Part shown: positions 1 to 10,110 of the stretch, piece after piece
Layout: each line of letters starts with the position of its first letter
Numbering within the stretch: position 1 is the stretch's first letter
Source: Eledone cirrhosa
Lineage: Eukaryota; Mollusca; Cephalopoda; Octopoda; Eledonidae
Length of the DNA: 64,000 bases
Assembly: GCA_964016885.1 (NCBI GenBank)
Contig: OZ024743.1
Span: forward strand, 16,203,472-16,267,471
Direction of reading: 5' to 3'
Made by a program: the position numbers and the translations under genes
Notes under the pieces: generated by a model
What the model saw: only the letters and a program-made list of their open reading frames with translations
Told to the model about the DNA's origin: nothing
Database searches by the model: none

Positions 1-200
1 TGAAGAAGTGCCAGGAAATGCCAGTGGAAGGAAGCTGTACTGCAGTTAGACCAAGAAAGGTGGTGAGAACTGGTGTCATATCACTGAGACTCACAGACGA
101 GATAAATGCTGTGATTGGAGAGTTGCTGTGCTGAGACGGATACATTCATACCATGTGAGCATGGTAAAACGTACGTAAAAATGATGATGATGATAATGAT
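1..200 (+). mobile_element. LINE 3' end remnant (family A-like)
   Basis: The first ~115 bases translate on the plus strand to a degraded LINE C-terminal segment with the pattern K-C-Q-E-M-P-V-E-G followed by R-P-R-K. The same segment occurs antisense at 19794-20048 (KCQEIPVEG, RGRPRKTW). It is followed by a GTGAGCATGGTAAAACGTACGT-like tail and a (GAT)n run ending near 200, the terminal structure of the LINE A/B families in this window. The element continues off the left edge. Coding capacity is lost. Confidence 0.7.
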
Positions 201-235
201 TCTACATAATAACACAAAAGTATTTACAAAAACAA

Positions 236-335
236 AAATAATTGTTTCTACTTTAGGCACAAGGCCAGCAAATTATCCAGTGCATTACTGGTACTTTATT
301 TTATCGACCTCGTAAGGATGAAAGGCAAAGTCAAC
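236..335 (-). mobile_element. tRNA-derived SINE, 3' half
   Basis: Reverse complement of the SINE body and 3' end. It contains the complements of GGCCTTGTGCC, AGTAATGCACTGG, AATAAAGTACC and CTTTCATCCTTAC. The tRNA-like head is absent, so this is a 5'-truncated or eroded copy lying directly after the (GAT)n tail of the preceding LINE remnant. Confidence 0.85.
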
Positions 336-602
336 CTATACACACATACAAACACTCACATATGCATACACACAATGTATATCATCATCATTGTTATTTA
401 ATCTCCAGTTTCCCTGCAAGCCAGAGCTAATTGGATCTTCACAAACTGAGTTAGTGCTGAAGTGGGGCTATTGATCTCCTAGACAGGCCAGGGGTTTGCA
501 TTGTGCTTACATATAGTTCCACATATAGTTATATGCAAAAGGATAAGATATTACTAAGTGGGGCTAGTAAGATAATAATTCAACATATTCTACATTAAGG
601 TA

Positions 603-634
603 CCCTATAAGTCATATTGCTATGACTTATAGGG
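603..634. repeat. Short perfect inverted repeat (13-bp arms)
   Basis: CCCTATAAGTCAT and its exact complement are separated by 6 bases. It lies immediately upstream of the SINE beginning near 636. It may be a chance hairpin or part of the insertion site. Confidence 0.6.
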
Positions 635-635
635 T

Positions 636-856
636 TGTGGATTTGCCAATTGATAGAATGTTGTACAACATACTTTGTGGCATATAATCCAACCCTTTAC
701 ATTCTGAGTTCAAATCCCACCGACAATTGATTTGCTTTTCATCCTTACAGGGTTAATAAAGGAAAGTACCAGTAATGCACTGGGGTCGATTTAATCGATT
801 TGCCCACTTCCCCCAAACTTGCTGACCTTGTGTCTAAGTGTGAAACCATTATTATG
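636..856 (+). mobile_element. tRNA-derived SINE, near full length, diverged
   Basis: Contains a B-box-like GAGTTCAAATCC, the CTTTTCATCCTTAC body, AAGTACCAGTAATGCACTGG, the longer TCGATTTAATCGA spacer variant, and a 3' end close to GACCTTGTGTCTAAG followed by ATTATT. The head is more diverged than in the copy at 2001. Confidence 0.85.
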
Positions 857-1370
857 ATATATAGGTCCTACAATCATGTTTAAACAATTTCAGTGATGCA
901 ATGGTAAATAAAAGTTACATTTCTGCCATTGATTATCCCATAGATAGATTAGAATGTACATTGGAGAAAAACAACGATAAATAAAAAGAATAAACATAGA
1001 AATAGAACAATCAAAGGAGTCAATCTATGCTGGGATAAGACTCTGTATAGTGTGATTAAAAGGGTATAATTTAGCGGAGCATAGTATGTTTTGGAAGTTC
1101 ATTGGTGAAGATTGTGATTTATAGGTCTTGGTTGTTCACATGCCATAAGTTAATTCATTTGTGTCTGTCTCAGCAGACATTTGTCTGTTTCTTGTGTGTG
1201 ATTGTTCTAGCTGTTGGAGCTATGTCTGGTGTCATTATATTTTGATTAATGTTTTTTTTTAATGTATATATATATAGATGTATATTTTTGCAGGGTGTTA
1301 TTGTGTGTGGTATTGTGTAATACAAAATAATAATGAAAATTATTGTGTACAGTGCACAGGTGCAATACAA
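857..1370. other. Unassigned AT-rich stretch
   Basis: No supported gene or recognised repeat. Holds short A-runs and a short (TA)n near 1265-1275. Reading frames are short and compositionally random. Confidence 0.5.
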
Positions 1371-1374
1371 CTAA

Positions 1375-1890
1375 TCAAAAGTGCATATATAGTACATTAA
1401 AAAATGTACAAAATTCAGAAAAGGGAACAGTGTATGAGTCGTGATATACACACAGACAAACACACACATGTAGGCGTATGTATGGAGGGGAATACCAGGT
1501 GTAGTGTTGGCAAATTTCAGGAAGCCTGCAAGTTTTGGAAGATGCACTGTCCTGACAACTAAAAACTGATGCAGGTAGTTTGTTCCATGCTTCAGCAACT
1601 CTGAGAATGAATAAATGTTTCCAAACTTCATGGGAGCTGTACTGTTTTCTGATTTTGTAAATATGTCCATGGGTGTTAGATACATGAAATTCAAAAGGGT
1701 GCTTAAGATTGTTGTTGAAACAATGGTTAATAAACTTGTGGGTGTCTACCAAGTCAATTACCAGACATTGGCGCTTTAAAGTATCCATGCCCATGGAAGT
1801 AAGGCGTTCAGATTATGGTAGAAGCCTGATGGAGGTTGTTCGTTTGATAATGTAATAACGTATTAATCTGTTGGGTACATAATATATGTT
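1375..1890 (-). pseudogene. LINE reverse transcriptase C-terminus, CR1-like fragment
   Basis: The minus strand encodes the region downstream of the reverse transcriptase palm that is typical of CR1-like non-LTR elements. It has an ERLTSMGMDTLKRQ segment (usual form ERLKxLGLxTLxxRR), then DLVDTHKFINH, then HLFILRVAEAWNKLP (usual form FFSxRVxxxWNxLP). There is an in-frame stop just upstream of the ERL motif. The frame is disrupted after the WNKLP motif, and downstream the peptide is microsatellite-derived. No catalytic motif is present, so this is a 5'-truncated, dead copy. Family membership is recognised from the RV-x-x-x-WN-x-LP signature; the exact clade is inference. Confidence 0.75.
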
Positions 1891-2000
1891 GTAGGACAGG
1901 GAATATGTTACTGTTAATTCATTTGCTTGTGTTGGAGGATGTAATTTTGACAAGTGATGAGGTTTCTGTATTTGTAATTATTTTTTAATCAGTACGCGTG

Positions 2001-2188
2001 TGGATTGGCAGTATCGGTAGAGGGTCGGACGCCATGCTTTGACGCATAGAGTTACGGCCCTTGCCATTCTGAGTTCAAATCCCGCCGAGGTTAACTTTGC
2101 CTTTCATCCTTACGGGGTCGCTAAAATAAAGTACCATAATGCACTGGGTAATTGCTGGCCTTGTGCCAAAAGTATAAACAATTATTTT
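2001..2188 (+). mobile_element. tRNA-derived SINE, full length
   Basis: One of the best preserved copies here. It starts TGGATTGGCAGTATCGGTAG (A-box region), has a B-box GAGTTCAAATCCCGCC, a body with CTTTCATCCTTACGGGGTCG and AAAGTACC, and ends GCTGGCCTTGTGCCAAAAGT then AATTATT. The head has the spacing expected of an internal RNA polymerase III promoter. It belongs with the tRNA-derived SINEs known from octopuses (OR/OK-type); the exact subfamily is not determined. Confidence 0.92.
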
Positions 2189-2520
2189 TTAATCGGTACC
2201 AAAACAGAAACACAGAGAAAAATCTGCTGAGATAGAGACAAATATACATTAGTACAGATGATATATGGATTCGCCAGACACATAAAACAATCTTGACAAG
2301 TGATCATCCCCCCAGCTCAAATAAAAACTTTCACTACCTTCTGCACCTGTCCCTAAAATAATGTTTTTAATCGCAATGATATATCTAATATAAACTTCTC
2401 AGGATTTATTCAGTCACTTGAATGTTCCTTTTACATTTGTATTCATTTTTATTGTAACATTCCTTCTCTCATATATTTCCCCACAACCATTGGAGATATA
2501 ACTCCACCTACAGGTGGGAT
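2189..2520. other. Unassigned stretch
   Basis: No coding or repeat signal that I can name between the SINE and the (CA/TA)n tract. Confidence 0.45.
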
Positions 2521-2521
2521 G

Positions 2522-2699
<178 letters not shown>

Positions 2700-3085
2700 A
2701 AAGCGAAACCTACAGTCAGTAGGCACTTCTAACAAAAATATACCCCCCCCCCACTACCCCCCCCCCCCCCCCCCCCCTTAAATGTGAAGTTATGTTGGTA
2801 CCACAACATCCAGTCCGAAACAAATGAGGTCGTGTAGGTGTCACGACAAAAAGAAACACACAGCCCACGCTGTAATGTGTCCGTGTAGGTAACACGGTAA
2901 AAACCTCCCAGTCCACACTGTAAACGTGGTTGGTGTTAGGAAGGGCATCCAGCTGTAGAAAACCCGCCAGACTGTCCTATACGAGCAGGACAACCAATCT
3001 TGCCTCAAGTGGGAAAACTCCCGTCCAAACACATGCAAGCGTGGAAGATGGATGTTAAACGATGTTGATGATGATGATGATGATA
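2700..3085 (+). mobile_element. LINE 3' UTR and tail (family B), plus orientation
   Basis: Matches, in opposite orientation, the segment 10675-11275. Shared blocks include the ACCTACAGTCAGTAGGC border, a poly-C run (2743-2777), ATGTTGGTACCACAACATCC, the GGTTGGTGTTAGGAAGGGCA block and the tail AAACACATGCAAGCGTGGAAG followed by ATGTTAAACGATG and (ATG)n. Only one copy of the 112-bp unit is present, whereas the copy at 10.7 kb has three. No coding part remains. The left border is the long (TA)n. Confidence 0.85.
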
Positions 3086-3088
3086 TTA

Positions 3089-3463
3089 GGATTGGTGCTC
3101 TGAAATTGCGATATATACACGAATGTATGTAAAGTATATTTGGCAATATACAGTATGTTTAATTCAAAACATTTAGAAGACCATTTAGAAGACCATATAC
3201 TATCAGTTTTAAAGTAGTGACTATGTCACTTACTTCTTTTCGGCGGAAGAAGTGGAGTACGTGGCACTGATGAACACAAACCAGCGTGAAACAGACTGTC
3301 AGCTTCTCTCCCTTCTATCACCGAAAAGAAGTAAGTGACATAGTCACTACTTTAGAACTGATAACGCATGGTCTTCTAAATGTTTTTAATTAAACATACA
3401 GTTTATCGCCAAATATACTACACATACATTCATGTATACATCGCTATTTCAGAGCACCAATCC
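3089..3463. mobile_element. Foldback/MITE-like element with ~150-bp inverted arms
   Basis: The left arm begins GGATTGGTGCTCTGAAAT and the right arm ends with its complement ATTTCAGAGCACCAATCC. The arms stay inverted-complementary inward for about 150 bp to the matching TTCTTTTCGG/CCGAAAAGAA pair, leaving a loop of about 85-90 bp. Both outer ends are flanked by TA (3087-3088 and 3464-3465), which fits a TA-duplicating Tc1/mariner-type transposon, but no transposase is present. The left arm has a small internal duplication (TTTAGAAGACCA twice). Confidence 0.75.
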
Positions 3464-3560
3464 TAATACCTAATTTTTGCTGGACCAGCAATCGCTCTGT
3501 AATCGATCCTGATTATTACTGGAATTCTATAACAATCCAGCTTCTATAATTTTTGGCGGA

Positions 3561-3705
3561 ATGAACGCCAACCAGCATGAAACAGACTGAAAAAGAAGTA
3601 AGCAACATAGTCACTACTTCCCAACTGATAGCGCATGGTCTTCTAAATGTCTTAAATTAAACATACAGTATGTTGCCAAATATACTATACATACATTCAC
3701 ACACA
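3561..3705. mobile_element. Partial second copy of the foldback element (loop plus right arm)
   Basis: Direct-orientation match to 3274-3435: CCAGCATGAAACAGACTG, then AAGAAGTAAGCAACATAGTC, then GCGCATGGTCTTCTAAATGT. It lacks the ~25 bp of loop (3301-3325) present in the first copy. It lies less than 100 bp beyond the first copy and decays into CA/TA repeats. Confidence 0.7.
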
Positions 3706-3730
3706 CACATATATATACATAAATATATCA

Positions 3731-3747
3731 CATATATATATATATAT

Positions 3748-3825
<78 letters not shown>
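3731..3825. repeat. (TA)n followed by (AG)n microsatellite
   Basis: (TA)n at 3731-3750 and (AG)n at 3751-3824 with one C interruption. It directly abuts the 3' terminus of the minus-strand Penelope-like fragment. Confidence 0.97.
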
Positions 3826-3827
<2 letters not shown>

Positions 3828-3828
<1 letters not shown>

Positions 3829-4420
3829 TCATGCTGCCAATAAAAACACACACGCCTGTTGGTTTTAACTTCAATTTATTATAGGCTTCCGGTTGCGTGA
3901 TTGGTTTGATAACCACAAGGTTGTTTACATATTGTCAAACCTCTTTCGTCACACTTTCTGCGACCTCCTCAGTGACTAGTCTTTTATTTTGTGTGTATCT
4001 CATTTGTTTTGTCCTACACTATCTTGTTTTTGTTTGACGTGTGTTGTGTGCTTAGTTTGCGCATGCGTTACGTTAGTCAGTCTGTGTGTGTGTTTATTAT
4101 TTATTTATGTTTATTTACTTGTCACTAGTTGGTATTTTGTTCTATCTGTGTGTGTCTGACTTGTGTTGTTAGTTTTTTTTTGTGTGTGTCTGCATGCCTT
4201 CAGTTTGTCCTTAATTACCAGTTGTGATGTTGCTATTCCTCTCATGTTTCTGTTTAATTTTGGTTGGAGTTCGTTTATATTTGTTGCCTCTGATTTATAT
4301 GAGCATTGCATCTTTTCTCTGTGTGGATATCATTTGTTATCTCAGTCTTCTCTAATGTGCCCCTTTGTTATATTTTGGCATGTTGGTGGAGTACTATTTT
4401 GAGAATTTGGTTAGGTGTCA
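3828..4420 (-). pseudogene. Penelope-like element: GIY-YIG C-terminal end plus 3' terminal region
   Basis: On the minus strand the coding part ends with NINELQPKLNRNMRG, which parallels NIKELQPKLNRKYEW at the end of the GIY-YIG endonuclease at 49.3 kb. Upstream residues (QHAKI, then HTEKRCNAH after stops) match QHAKMEHKG and HRKDAMFRQ of that copy, so only the C-terminal half of the domain survives and it contains stops. The 3' non-coding region is shared too: GCGCATGCGCA-like block, GTGTGACGAAAG, TAATAAATTGAAGT, and the terminal TTATTGGCAGCATGACC. The GIY-YIG catalytic N-terminal half is missing, so the copy is non-functional. Confidence 0.8.
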
Positions 4421-5267
4421 ACTGTAATTAAAATCGTGTGCCATCGCATATGACAGACAGTGGTTTTTAGACAACCCGGGCTAATGAAATATTTGTCAAT
4501 AATTGAATAAACCCTTCTGTAGAGCTGATCCATGTTATACTTCACTCCATTTATATATATATATATATATTGGGTGTTCACCCAGCAGAGCACTCGATGT
4601 TTAAGTTCATGTCAGTGTCGAGGTGTAGAGCTAGACAGAGTGTACTATAATAATACAAGGATGATTTGTTAGGCCTTGATTACGTTTATTGATTGATGAC
4701 GCGCATTTTGTATTAATCTCAGCCCAACTCTGTAATCAAAAGCTCATTGGACCTCTGTTGTAGTAATGACAGAATGAAAATATTTGGCATATACATGTCT
4801 AACGTTCGTATGGTGGTCAGTTTATGTTGTTTTGATTGGTGGGTTAATTGTGAGCAAGGTTTTGGCATGTATGATAGGTGGGGTGAGGGGGTGAACGTAG
4901 TTATGAGGTAGTGGTGGGGAACAATGGTTGATGTGAGTTGTGGTGTGTGGTGCTTTAGCTTGCCCTAGACATGTCAGCATGTACGTGGTGAGGCGGTGGT
5001 GCTGAGTGTGGTGTGAATGTGGAAGGACTGTGTGTGATATGAGAGGAAAGAATGCGGTGTTGTACTAGGGATAGGGGGATTTTAACCTGGTCATCAGTTT
5101 GTCATGGGGCAGTGGATATGTTGTCCTGTTTAGACGTTGTTAAAGGGGATATGCGCTATAAAAAATTAATGAAGTGATGCGAATGGTATGAGGTTAGTGT
5201 ATGAAAATATATAAATATATATTTATACAGATGAGGAATTATGGTATACGGCTAGTGTTTGTAAAAA
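4421..5267. other. Unassigned; includes a G+T-rich block
   Basis: No gene recognised. About 4800-5130 is markedly G/T-rich on the plus strand (repeated GTGGTG, GTGTGG, GGGGTG) with few C residues. The rest is AT-rich with a short (TA)n at 4551-4570. Confidence 0.5.
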
Positions 5268-5560
5268 CCATAGAAAAGACTAAGGAACATTTTATAGAAA
5301 ACATTGTTGCTAGAACCCTGCATTTAGGGGCAAGATAGTTGTTCAGCAATATTGTGTGAAATAGTATAAAAAGGAAAATAAATATACATGTGTACACACT
5401 CACCCAAAGGCATATCTCTGACTCACAGCCCTATTTATTTATTTATTTTCCTTTTTATACTATTTCACACAATATGCACTGAACAGGTATCTTGCCCCTA
5501 CACGCAGGGTTCTAGCAACAATGTTTTCTATAAACATTTTCTTTATAGTCTTTTCTATGG
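5268..5560. mobile_element. Foldback element, ~117-bp inverted arms
   Basis: Left arm 5268-5383 begins CCATAGAAAAGACTAAGGAA; right arm 5442-5560 ends with the matching CTTTTCTATGG. Long internal matches include GAAAACATTGTTGCTAGAAC with its complement and GTGAAATAGTATAAAAAGGA with its complement. The loop is about 58 bp. No reading frame. This is a non-autonomous inverted-repeat element of unknown superfamily. Confidence 0.75.
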
Positions 5561-5563
5561 AGG

Positions 5564-5880
5564 TTAGATTAGATGAAAATACACAAAAAAAACTTAATTA
5601 GTATTAATTTTATTTAGAGTTATTAGTGTTCAATGTACAAACAAACTTCCTTTTTAAAATGATATAGACAGATAGATAGATGAAAAACACAGTATTTGCA
5701 AGCTTATTAGTAGTAAATTCTCCTTCAACCTGCTCCCCCTTATTCTGTTTTCAGAAAATGAATTGACAGGGAGATTGTCGGAGGTCAAATTAGTTGAAAA
5801 CACTAAAAAAAACTTAATTATTATCAATTTTATTTAGTATTATAAGTGGCCAATGCAAAAACTTCCTGTCTTTGTGTATT
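5564..5880 (+). repeat. Direct repeat pair (~90 bp each)
   Basis: 5572-5655 and 5792-5872 share GAAAA, an A-run with CTTAATTA, ATTTTATTTAG, and a final AAACTTCCT, with scattered substitutions. The copies are about 220 bp apart in the same orientation, suggesting an old local duplication or two copies of one short element. Confidence 0.6.
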
Positions 5881-5932
5881 TTTGTACATTTGTGTGTAAG
5901 TAGAATTGTCAAATATTTAAGTATTTCACTTC

Positions 5933-6148
5933 ACAATTGTTTTTGTATTTGGAATAAGACCAGCAATTTGAAGGAAATGGGGGAAGGTTGAATACATTTA
6001 CCCCAGTGTGTTATTGGTATTATATTATCTCAACCCTTTAAGGATGAAAGGCATAGCTAACCTTATTGGGGTTTGGACATATAACATAAAGGGATGTAAC
6101 TATATGCTGCAAAGCATGTTGTCCGACAATCTACTGATACTACCTAAC
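5933..6148 (-). mobile_element. tRNA-derived SINE, diverged
   Basis: Reverse complement of the SINE: AAGACCAGCAATTTG (3' end), AGGATGAAAGGCATAG (body), GGGATGTAACTATATGCTGC and CATGTTGTCCGACAATCTAC (head). More substitutions than the copy at 45066. Confidence 0.8.
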
Positions 6149-6390
6149 CACTTTCCAGACATAATGAACTGGGCTCAAAACTTTGTGTGACATCTTGGGT
6201 CATTTACCATAGACTGAAGTTGACACAAGTCTTGTAAGTGAAATTGGTTAGTTTGAAACTATTTAGAACCGGTTCCATGGATTTTTCATTTAATCCAATT
6301 GTTGACCACATTTTATCACATGGAAACATTCTGAAAATTAAGGTTAAGGGAAAATTAGTGTCTGGGAAATGGTCAGTTACTTTCACATTA

Positions 6391-6541
6391 ATTTCATGAG
6401 CAAGTTTTTCTATACATCAAACAAATGGAAAACACATCACTGAGACTGATGGAGATCCATTCTATTATAGAATGGATCTCCATCAGTTTCAGGGATGTGA
6501 TTTCCATTTGTTTGATAAATAGAAAAGCTTTCTCATGAAAT
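6391..6541. repeat. Near-perfect 151-bp palindrome
   Basis: The two 75-bp halves are reverse complements apart from a few mismatches and meet around a single T at about 6466 (CTATTATAG centre). Outer ends are ATTTCATGAG and CTCATGAAAT. There is essentially no loop. Confidence 0.8.
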
Positions 6542-6544
6542 CAC

Positions 6545-7039
6545 TGAATATTGATCTAAACCATTATATATATATATATATATATATATTTACAATATTT
6601 GCTATCTTAAAATAAGGGATTTCAAATATGCAAATTATGTTATTCAGAGACATTTTGCTGAATTTGTTTATTTATATTTTCATTTTTGTTTCTAAACAAA
6701 GTGAAAAATAAAACAGAATACATATGCATGAATTCCTGGATAGCAATTACAAATATTTTAATTCATGCCATTTAATGCATCCCAGATCATTTTTGTTTCA
6801 ACATGCTTTACTCAACAATTTATCACAGAAAATTAGTAAAAATATTTTATAAAAGATATAAAAATTTTAATTGCAATGTGTAATGTACAACATCAGTTAC
6901 ACTGCCTTCATATATGTTAAGATTGTCAGTAGTGTATAACTAAAATATCATGATTAATGAGGAAGAGGAAATGTTTACTGCATTTCAGCTACCATGGCTT
7001 TCATGTTTCATATTTCATCTGTTTTTTGCTTGCTAAATT
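6545..7039. other. Unassigned AT-rich stretch
   Basis: A short (TA)n at 6567-6590 and otherwise unremarkable AT-rich sequence. No supported reading frame. Confidence 0.5.
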
Positions 7040-8536
7040 CATCATCATCATCATCATCACCGTTTTACGTCCGTTCTTCCATGCTAGCATGGGTTAGACG
7101 GGTTGTCCTGTTGTGGGCAGTGTCTGGTCGGCTGACCATGCCTTGCTCATACAGGAACTGATCTGGCTTGATTTCTACAGCTGGATGCCCTTCCTAACAC
7201 CAACCTCATTTACAGTGAGTGCTGGGTGCTTTTTCGTGGCGCCTACACGTCCACTTTACAGTGTGGGCTGAGTGCTTTTTTGCCGTGGCACCTCCACGAC
7301 CACCTTGCGGTGGGGGGAGTGGGGGCATATTGTTTATATGCTTCAGCATGTACCCATGGGAGGTCGGGTACCCTGTATTACTGCGTGACGCCAGAAGTCA
7401 CGGTCGTGTATCATTGACTTTGAGAGGTGTAGTTGGGTAAGGTCGGCTTTTATCACCTCATCCCAAGTCATCTTGGGTCTCCCCACTCCGCGGTTTCCAT
7501 CTGAACCTTTTTATGCAGCTGTCATCCTTCATACGCATCACATGTCCATACCAGCGTAACCGCCTCTCCTGCACGCAGCATTTGATTCCTCTTATGCTCA
7601 GTCTCTCTCTCAATTCCTTTATGCTTTGTCGTTCACGTATATTACTGTTACACATCCATCGGAGCATGCAGGCTTCGTTTCTCTCTAATCTACGTAAGTC
7701 TTCCACCTTCAGCGCCAGGTCTCACTACCATGCAACATCGCTGTTCGGATACACGCATCATACAGTCTGCCTTTCATTCTGAGGGAGAAGCCTTTTGCAG
7801 CTAGCAGTGGTAGTAGTTCCCTAAACTTCTTCCATCCCGTTCTTACCCTAGTTATTGTACTTTCTGAGCACCCACCTCCGTTGCTAATTCGGTCACCTAG
7901 GTAGCAGAAGCTGTCTACTGTTTCTACAGGGCCCTCCCAGAGATTGGTGGTACTTGTTTCCTGTGGCTGTTTGCTTGCTGTTTCAGCACAGCTGCTGCAT
8001 GTGAATCCTACATTCTTAATTAAGCTTCCTGAGATCCTGCTACATCTCTTGTGTACCCATTGTTTGCATTTGGGGCAGAGAATGGAGTTCCTACCTACAC
8101 CTTTCCTACATACTGAGCAAGGCCATTTCCCTGAGGGGATCTGGGTTCTGTTTTCTCGTCTACTTACAAGGACCTTAGTCTTTGTCATGTTGACTTTGAG
8201 GCCCTTTCTCTCTAGTCCCTGCTTCCAGGTTTGGAATTTATTCTCTAGTTCTACCATAGATTCAGCTATGAGTGCGAGGTCATCAGCATACAGGAGTTCC
8301 TATGGGCATCCGGTCTTAAACGCCTCCGTTATTGCCTGCAGGACTATGATGAACAGGAGAGGGCTAAGAACAGATCCCTGGTGGACCCCAACCTGTACGC
8401 TAAATTCCTCGCTATACTCATTGCTAATCCTAACTTTGCTGACTGCTCCCCTATACATGGCTTGTACCGCTTTCACAAGCCATTCATCTACTTCTAGTTT
8501 TCTAAGAGCCCACCAGATTACTGCACGTGGAATTAA
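7040..8536 (-). pseudogene. LINE family A: reverse transcriptase palm, PHD-like finger, C-terminus and 3' UTR
   Basis: Read on the minus strand from 8536. IPRAVIWWALRKL, then QVGVHQGSVLSPLLF (RT motif B), then an in-frame TAG (8302-8300), then ELLYADDLALIAES (catalytic YADD). Next comes a cysteine-rich C4HC3 segment C-x2-C-x10-C-x2-C-x4-H-x2-C-x14-C-x2-C resembling a PHD finger, then YDACIRTAMLHGSETW. A frameshift at about 7708 is followed by LRRLERNEACMLRWMC and LRWYGHVMRM. A further deletion near 7505 replaces ~17 bp of the 25.4-kb copy with 3 bp and shifts frame again. The 3' UTR ends in a CCATGCTAGCATGG palindrome and (GAT)n at 7040. The copy is 5'-truncated inside the RT domain, so it is inactive. 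Clade placement is uncertain. Confidence 0.88.
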
Positions 8537-8811
8537 TGATTAATGATGTTCCCTGCTGTATTAGCGATACATTTTCGAGGGTTTTTCTTAGTAGTTTTTC
8601 ATGACGTTATTATTGTTAATTTTACTGATGTAGTATTAACTTGGATATTTACCATGCGGTATTCTAATTCTATTGTATCTCTCTCAGTTATTTACCATGC
8701 GACCCTCACTTCCTACCTCACATTCTAAATCAAAATTGTCATGAAGGAAAGCATTGTTCATTCTCACTAGACAATTTGGAATACTATAAAAAGCATATAT
8801 TTTATCCGAAA
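8537..8811. other. Unassigned stretch
   Basis: AT-rich, no recognisable element between the LINE truncation point and the inverted block at 8812. Confidence 0.4.
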
Positions 8812-8875
8812 CAGGATCATTATCATCATTATTTATAACAATTTTCCACTGATTGTTATCAATAACATCTTCATA
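8812..8875 (-). repeat. 64-bp block, inverted copy of 9325-9390
   Basis: The reverse complement reads TATGAAGATGTTATTGATAA and ends ATGATAATGATCCTG. The same series occurs in plus orientation at 9325-9390 with a few substitutions. Unknown element. Confidence 0.75.
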
Positions 8876-8884
8876 GGGCTCCTC

Positions 8885-9000
8885 ATCATAAACACCACCA
8901 GCACCAGCACCAGCACTATTACCACCTCCACCATTACCACCAACACTGCCACAAATCACAACCACTACCACCACCACCACCATCACCACCACTTTTTTAA
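8885..9000. repeat. (CCA)n-rich low-complexity tract
   Basis: CCA/CAC trinucleotide-rich sequence. The apparent Gly/Val-rich antisense peptide is a by-product. Confidence 0.85.
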
Positions 9001-9224
9001 AATTGCAAATATCACAAAAATCAATCCATAGCTAAAAATAAATGGTTGTTTGATAGTATAGAAAATATGTTCTATCATACATTTCCTGCCTTGTCTTTTT
9101 AGAAAACAAAATAGGGTTAGCAAGGGCCACTATGATGTATGTGATGAATACATCCCAAAGTTATTGAAGAGGATCACGATGACTTTACTAGGGCTGTGAG
9201 ACAGTATTTAGAAAGATTCAAGAA

Positions 9225-9390
<166 letters not shown>

Positions 9391-9778
9391 ATGTAGTATT
9401 GGCAGTAGTGATATATATATATGGAGATTTGCTTCCATTCTGATTAAATTTTTGGATCTTTAACAAGTATCCCATTCATTCTCTAGAACAATGCCTAGCA
9501 CTTTTGTAGAGAATTCAATACTAGTGGGATAAATGAGATAAAGAAACTGCAACACAGGTATCTTAAAATTGGATCCTGGATCCGAATGCTGGCAACAAAG
9601 TATACCCAGCTAAAGGCCCTCAAATGCCAACTTGTAACATTGAACAAGTAAACAAATGAAGGCTTACATCTCAGTTCAATTATACGAGGTTGTTTAAGCA
9701 CACTAACATGACACATCATTTGGAGCATACTTGATTCATTTTTTTCCCAGTCTTTACAGGTCTTGTGCAGTTAAGGCT
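9391..9778. other. Unassigned stretch
   Basis: No recognised element. A 78-codon open frame on the minus strand (9495-9728) has no domain signature that I recognise. Confidence 0.4.
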
Positions 9779-10110
9779 CATGTTTCACTGCCATGAAGCA
9801 TTGCAGTGTGCATGCAGGCATATATGGAGTGCCAGTTTTAAACTCCTTGGTGATGGCCTCAAGGACAATGATAAATAGGAATGGACTGAAGACTGAGCCC
9901 TGGTGGACGGCCACCTGCACTTCAAATTCTTTTCTCTACTCACTTCCAATACTCAACCTGCTGGCTGTTCCACCAAATTACAAAGTGTGGGCCCTGTGAA
10001 AGGCCTTCTCCATATCTACAAGAACCATATACAATGGCTTACTCATAGCTACATACCACTCTTGTAGTTGTTTCACCAGAAAGAGGTCGTTGGTTATAAC
10101 CCTGCATTGC
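9779..10110 (-). pseudogene. LINE family A-like reverse transcriptase fragment with internal deletion
   Basis: The minus strand gives LYMVLVDMEKAFHRAH (RT motif A; the usual family form is VDMEKAFDRVP, so the catalytic Asp is kept), then several stops, then QVAVHQGSVFSPFLFIIVLE (motif B). The sequence then jumps from EFKTGTP straight into a C-terminal YMPACTLQC segment equivalent to YDACIRTAML. The YADD motif and the cysteine-rich finger are therefore deleted. It is a relative of the LINE at 7-8.5 kb but more diverged. Confidence 0.8.

Noticed and set aside
7944..8543. 199-codon plus-strand open frame
   Set aside because: Antisense shadow of LINE A reverse transcriptase, whose motifs (YADD, VHQGSVLSP, finger) are on the minus strand.
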